Of a DNA stretch of 64,000 bases, positions 62,102 through 64,000 are shown piece by piece (position 1 is the first letter of the stretch; each line of letters starts with the position of its first letter). Source of the stretch: JABMQB01 sp963666575 (GTDB lineage: Bacteria; Bacteroidota; Bacteroidia; Bacteroidales; Prolixibacteraceae); assembly GCA_963666575.2 (NCBI GenBank), contig CAXXYG010000002.1, forward strand, positions 1 through 64,000. Direction: 5' to 3'. Below the pieces are notes generated by a model that was not told the origin of the DNA, searched no databases, and was given only the letters and a program-made list of their open reading frames with translations. The translations under genes were made by a program, and so were the position numbers.

Positions 62102-63169
62102 ATGAAAGCAGGTCAATTGAGGAAAGGAGTAATTCGATGGGTGGGATTAAGTTTTTTATTTGCTTTTGTATCATGTACATCAGTGTATTATGTAGAAGTT
62201 CAGATTCCTGAACCTGCTGTTGATGAACTTCCTGATGACATTCAAAGTGTGTTAATTGTTAACCGGGCTGTTGACGGCCGTTTTGATAATATTAACAAAG
62301 ATTCAATTCAACGAAGGTTTTATGAGGCTCGGTTCGACATGGATACCATGTTGTATGATACCCTTTCGGCCGATACAGCTATTCAGGCTTTGGGCGAATT
62401 GTTATTTGAATCGGGCAGGTATGATATTGTAATTCCTGAAAACCGTTTTTTACCACACAAACAAACGTCTTTCTTTTCGGATGAAATGTTATGGCCCGAG
62501 GTGAAAGAGTTATGTAATACATTTAATACTGATGTAGTATTATCGCTCGATCATTTTAAATCGATGGTTTCGACCAAATATAGTTCCGAAACAATTTATG
62601 ATGAATACGATGGCCAATACCATAAAGCATATTATGCAGCCATAGCCATTCAATACGAAGCACTTTTTAGAGTATATGATCCTGTCCGGGAACGGGTTAT
62701 TAAACGGTCGTTTTTGAGGGATACGTTGTTTTGGGATGACATTGCTTTAACCAGCCGTCAGCTCTTTTCGAAATTAACACCTGTTAAAACCGCTTTAACC
62801 GAAACCGGAATTGCAATTGCTCTTGAATATGCTGAACTTTTGGCTCCACAATGGATTGACCAACAGAGAAATTATTATTATAAAGGATCTTCCGAATTGG
62901 AAAAGGCACATGTTTTTGTTTTAAATGACCAATGGGTAGAAGCCATGGGAATTTGGCAAGATTTAGCACTCTCTGGAAAAAGTAAAGGATTAAGGAGCAA
63001 AGCCGAGTACAATTTGGCTGTTGCTTATGAATTGGATGGTGATATTGAAAGTGCCATAAAATGGGGAATAAAGTCGTATAAATCGAAATATAATATTCTC
63101 ACCTACAGCTATTTGGAATTGCTGGAAAAACGTAGAAATGAGCTTAATAAAACCAAAAAAAATAATTAG
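62102..63169 (+). CDS. DUF6340-like lipoprotein
   Basis: The protein has 355 residues with lipobox AFVSC (Cys25). The chain reads VLIVNRAVDGRFDN, LGELLFESGRYDIVIPENR and YDPVRERVIKRSFLRDTLFW, then a TPR-like C-terminus (WVEAMGIWQDLA, AEYNLAVAYELDGDIESAIKW). This pattern is shared by a group of Bacteroidota lipoproteins that I recall as DUF6340. Function is unknown. It is 17 bp after the VWA-like gene and overlaps the next, related gene by 32 bp, so the three form an operon. Confidence 0.78.
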   Translation: MKAGQLRKGVIRWVGLSFLFAFVSCTSVYYVEVQIPEPAVDELPDDIQSVLIVNRAVDGRFDNINKDSIQRRFYEARFDMDTMLYDTLSADTAIQALGELLFESGRYDIVIPENRFLPHKQTSFFSDEMLWPEVKELCNTFNTDVVLSLDHFKSMVSTKYSSETIYDEYDGQYHKAYYAAIAIQYEALFRVYDPVRERVIKRSFLRDTLFWDDIALTSRQLFSKLTPVKTALTETGIAIALEYAELLAPQWIDQQRNYYYKGSSELEKAHVFVLNDQWVEAMGIWQDLALSGKSKGLRSKAEYNLAVAYELDGDIESAIKWGIKSYKSKYNILTYSYLELLEKRRNELNKTKKNN

Positions 63170-64000
63170 CCGGGAGTATTTGTGGGTAACTTTAATTTTT
63201 GCCACTTTTTCATGTACCGTTTATAAAGATTTCCCTATTGATATTTATCAGCCGGCTTCAGTAAACTTACCTGATAATACAGTTAATATTGGTTTAATAA
63301 GTCGAAATTTTCAATTTTCGAACGACACGCTACAGAACTTCTATAAAGCTGATTATATTGTAAAAAAAGATAAAACTTTTACTCCTGCGCAAATCGATAG
63401 TATCGAAGCTGTGAATGTTTTACAAAGTGTTTCAGAGGTACTTAATAAATCAGAAATTTTTAACCGTATTGAAGTTTTGCCATACGGTATTTTTAAACCT
63501 GCATCGGCTGATAAAATGCCAAAATTAAACTGGGCTGTTATTCGAAGCTTAAATACAGTTGCCAATGTTGATGCTTTTATTTCGTTGGAAACCTATTCGA
63601 GTTTTTATTCTGAATTTAAGTATACAGGTGAAGAAGAATATCCTAAAAGTGAAGTTATTACAGCAAGCGTATGGTGTGTTTACGATCCTGTTACAGAAAA
63701 AGTTAAAGAGCGGATTTCGATTATTGATACGGTATATTGGGATAGCTATGATGAAAACAATAAACTTTCGTATGCAAATATACCTCCAAGGTTAACAGCC
63801 ATAAAACTAGCCGCCGAAATGGCTGGTAAAAATTATGCTGCCCGATATATTCCTGCCTGGCATAAAGTTAACCGTTTGTATATTATTCCTCCTATCGAAG
63901 ACTTTAGGGTTGCAGCCCTTTATTTTGAAGACAATAAAATTGACAGGGCATTAAATGTGTGGAAAAAGTATTCTCCGGAGAGGTATAGGAAACTGGCTAT
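63138..64000 (+). CDS. Second DUF6340-like lipoprotein (3' end missing)
   Basis: The frame opens at ATG 63138 within the end of the preceding gene and runs, without a stop, to the window edge (287 codons). It begins MSLIKPKKIISREYLWVTLI with lipobox ATFSC (Cys26), then VNLPDNTVNIGLISRNFQF, LNTVANVDAFISLETYSSF, VYDPVTEKVKERISIIDTVYW and LAAEMAGKNYAARYIPAWH, aligning in order with the first lipoprotein. A short ORF at 63559 in another frame is only a shadow. It is a paralogue, translationally coupled through a 32-bp overlap. The rest lies outside the window. Confidence 0.85.
   Translation, partial: MSLIKPKKIISREYLWVTLIFATFSCTVYKDFPIDIYQPASVNLPDNTVNIGLISRNFQFSNDTLQNFYKADYIVKKDKTFTPAQIDSIEAVNVLQSVSEVLNKSEIFNRIEVLPYGIFKPASADKMPKLNWAVIRSLNTVANVDAFISLETYSSFYSEFKYTGEEEYPKSEVITASVWCVYDPVTEKVKERISIIDTVYWDSYDENNKLSYANIPPRLTAIKLAAEMAGKNYAARYIPAWHKVNRLYIIPPIEDFRVAALYFEDNKIDRALNVWKKYSPERYRKLA

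Noticed and set aside
63559..63795. 78-codon ORF near the right edge.
   Set aside because: It is in a different frame from the real lipoprotein gene, which is open from 63138 to the window end.
1..64000. CRISPR arrays, rRNA and tRNA genes.
   Set aside because: No regularly spaced repeats, rRNA-like blocks or complete cloverleaf patterns were seen on either strand.

Overview
The window comes from a member of the Bacteroidota. The main signs are a SusC/SusD pair, many SPII lipoproteins with very short N-termini, AT-rich sequence, genes mostly without Shine-Dalgarno sites, and several good matches to the Bacteroidota promoter (TTG, about 19 bp, TAnnTTTG). A pyrK-pyrD pair, a fused E1 alpha/beta 2-oxoacid dehydrogenase and DUF4422 glycosyltransferases point towards the class Bacteroidia, perhaps a marine or environmental lineage such as Marinilabiliales. 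That finer placement is a guess.

Layout. 1-16125 (all +) is a glycan-utilisation locus: a SusC receptor cut by the window edge, SusD, a GH32-like lipoprotein that lacks the expected nucleophile, a double redoxin lipoprotein, two paralogous lectin/PD40-propeller proteins flanking a GH2 enzyme and a DUF1080 protein, an NHS-family permease and a Gfo/Idh/MocA oxidoreductase. DUF1080 plus Gfo/Idh/MocA suggests that 3-keto sugars are intermediates. 16126-19187 is a decayed zone. It holds the 3' ruin of a group II intron split by a palindromic insert, a small DUF2293-YchJ operon, a DUF1289 gene, and an AbiEii-type nucleotidyltransferase pseudogene with two frameshifts and a stop. 19188-22324 (-) is a stress block (Hsp20, YfdX, HtrA/DegP) that resembles a reduced transmissible locus of stress tolerance.

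22838-29512 carries mnmE, then DUF4422 - UDP-galactopyranose mutase - DUF4422, a methyltransferase and a secreted M20 peptidase. 29690-40024 is housekeeping and signalling: fabG, a PfkB sugar kinase, a Cache-SpoIIE phosphatase, clpC, gyrA (one frameshift) and a TPR protein. 40459-43430 (-) is an AraC-led operon with DUF1772, AhpD-like and NmrA-like proteins. 43990-47864 (-) is an operon for an E2 acyltransferase, a fused E1 broken by three single-base homopolymer shifts, and a flavodoxin. 48176-49860 is pyrKD.

50016-64000 is largely envelope-related: an XRE regulator, a membrane metallophosphoesterase, a large HExxH/propeller/barrel protein, a membrane protein divergent from a membrane-anchored LuxR regulator with paired palindromes between them, an aldo/keto reductase, an M28-PDZ lipoprotein peptidase, a VWA-like membrane protein with a probable TTG start, and two consecutive paralogous lipoproteins, the second running off the window.

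No rRNA, tRNA or CRISPR array was seen. Functions are read from motifs by eye; no database search was possible.
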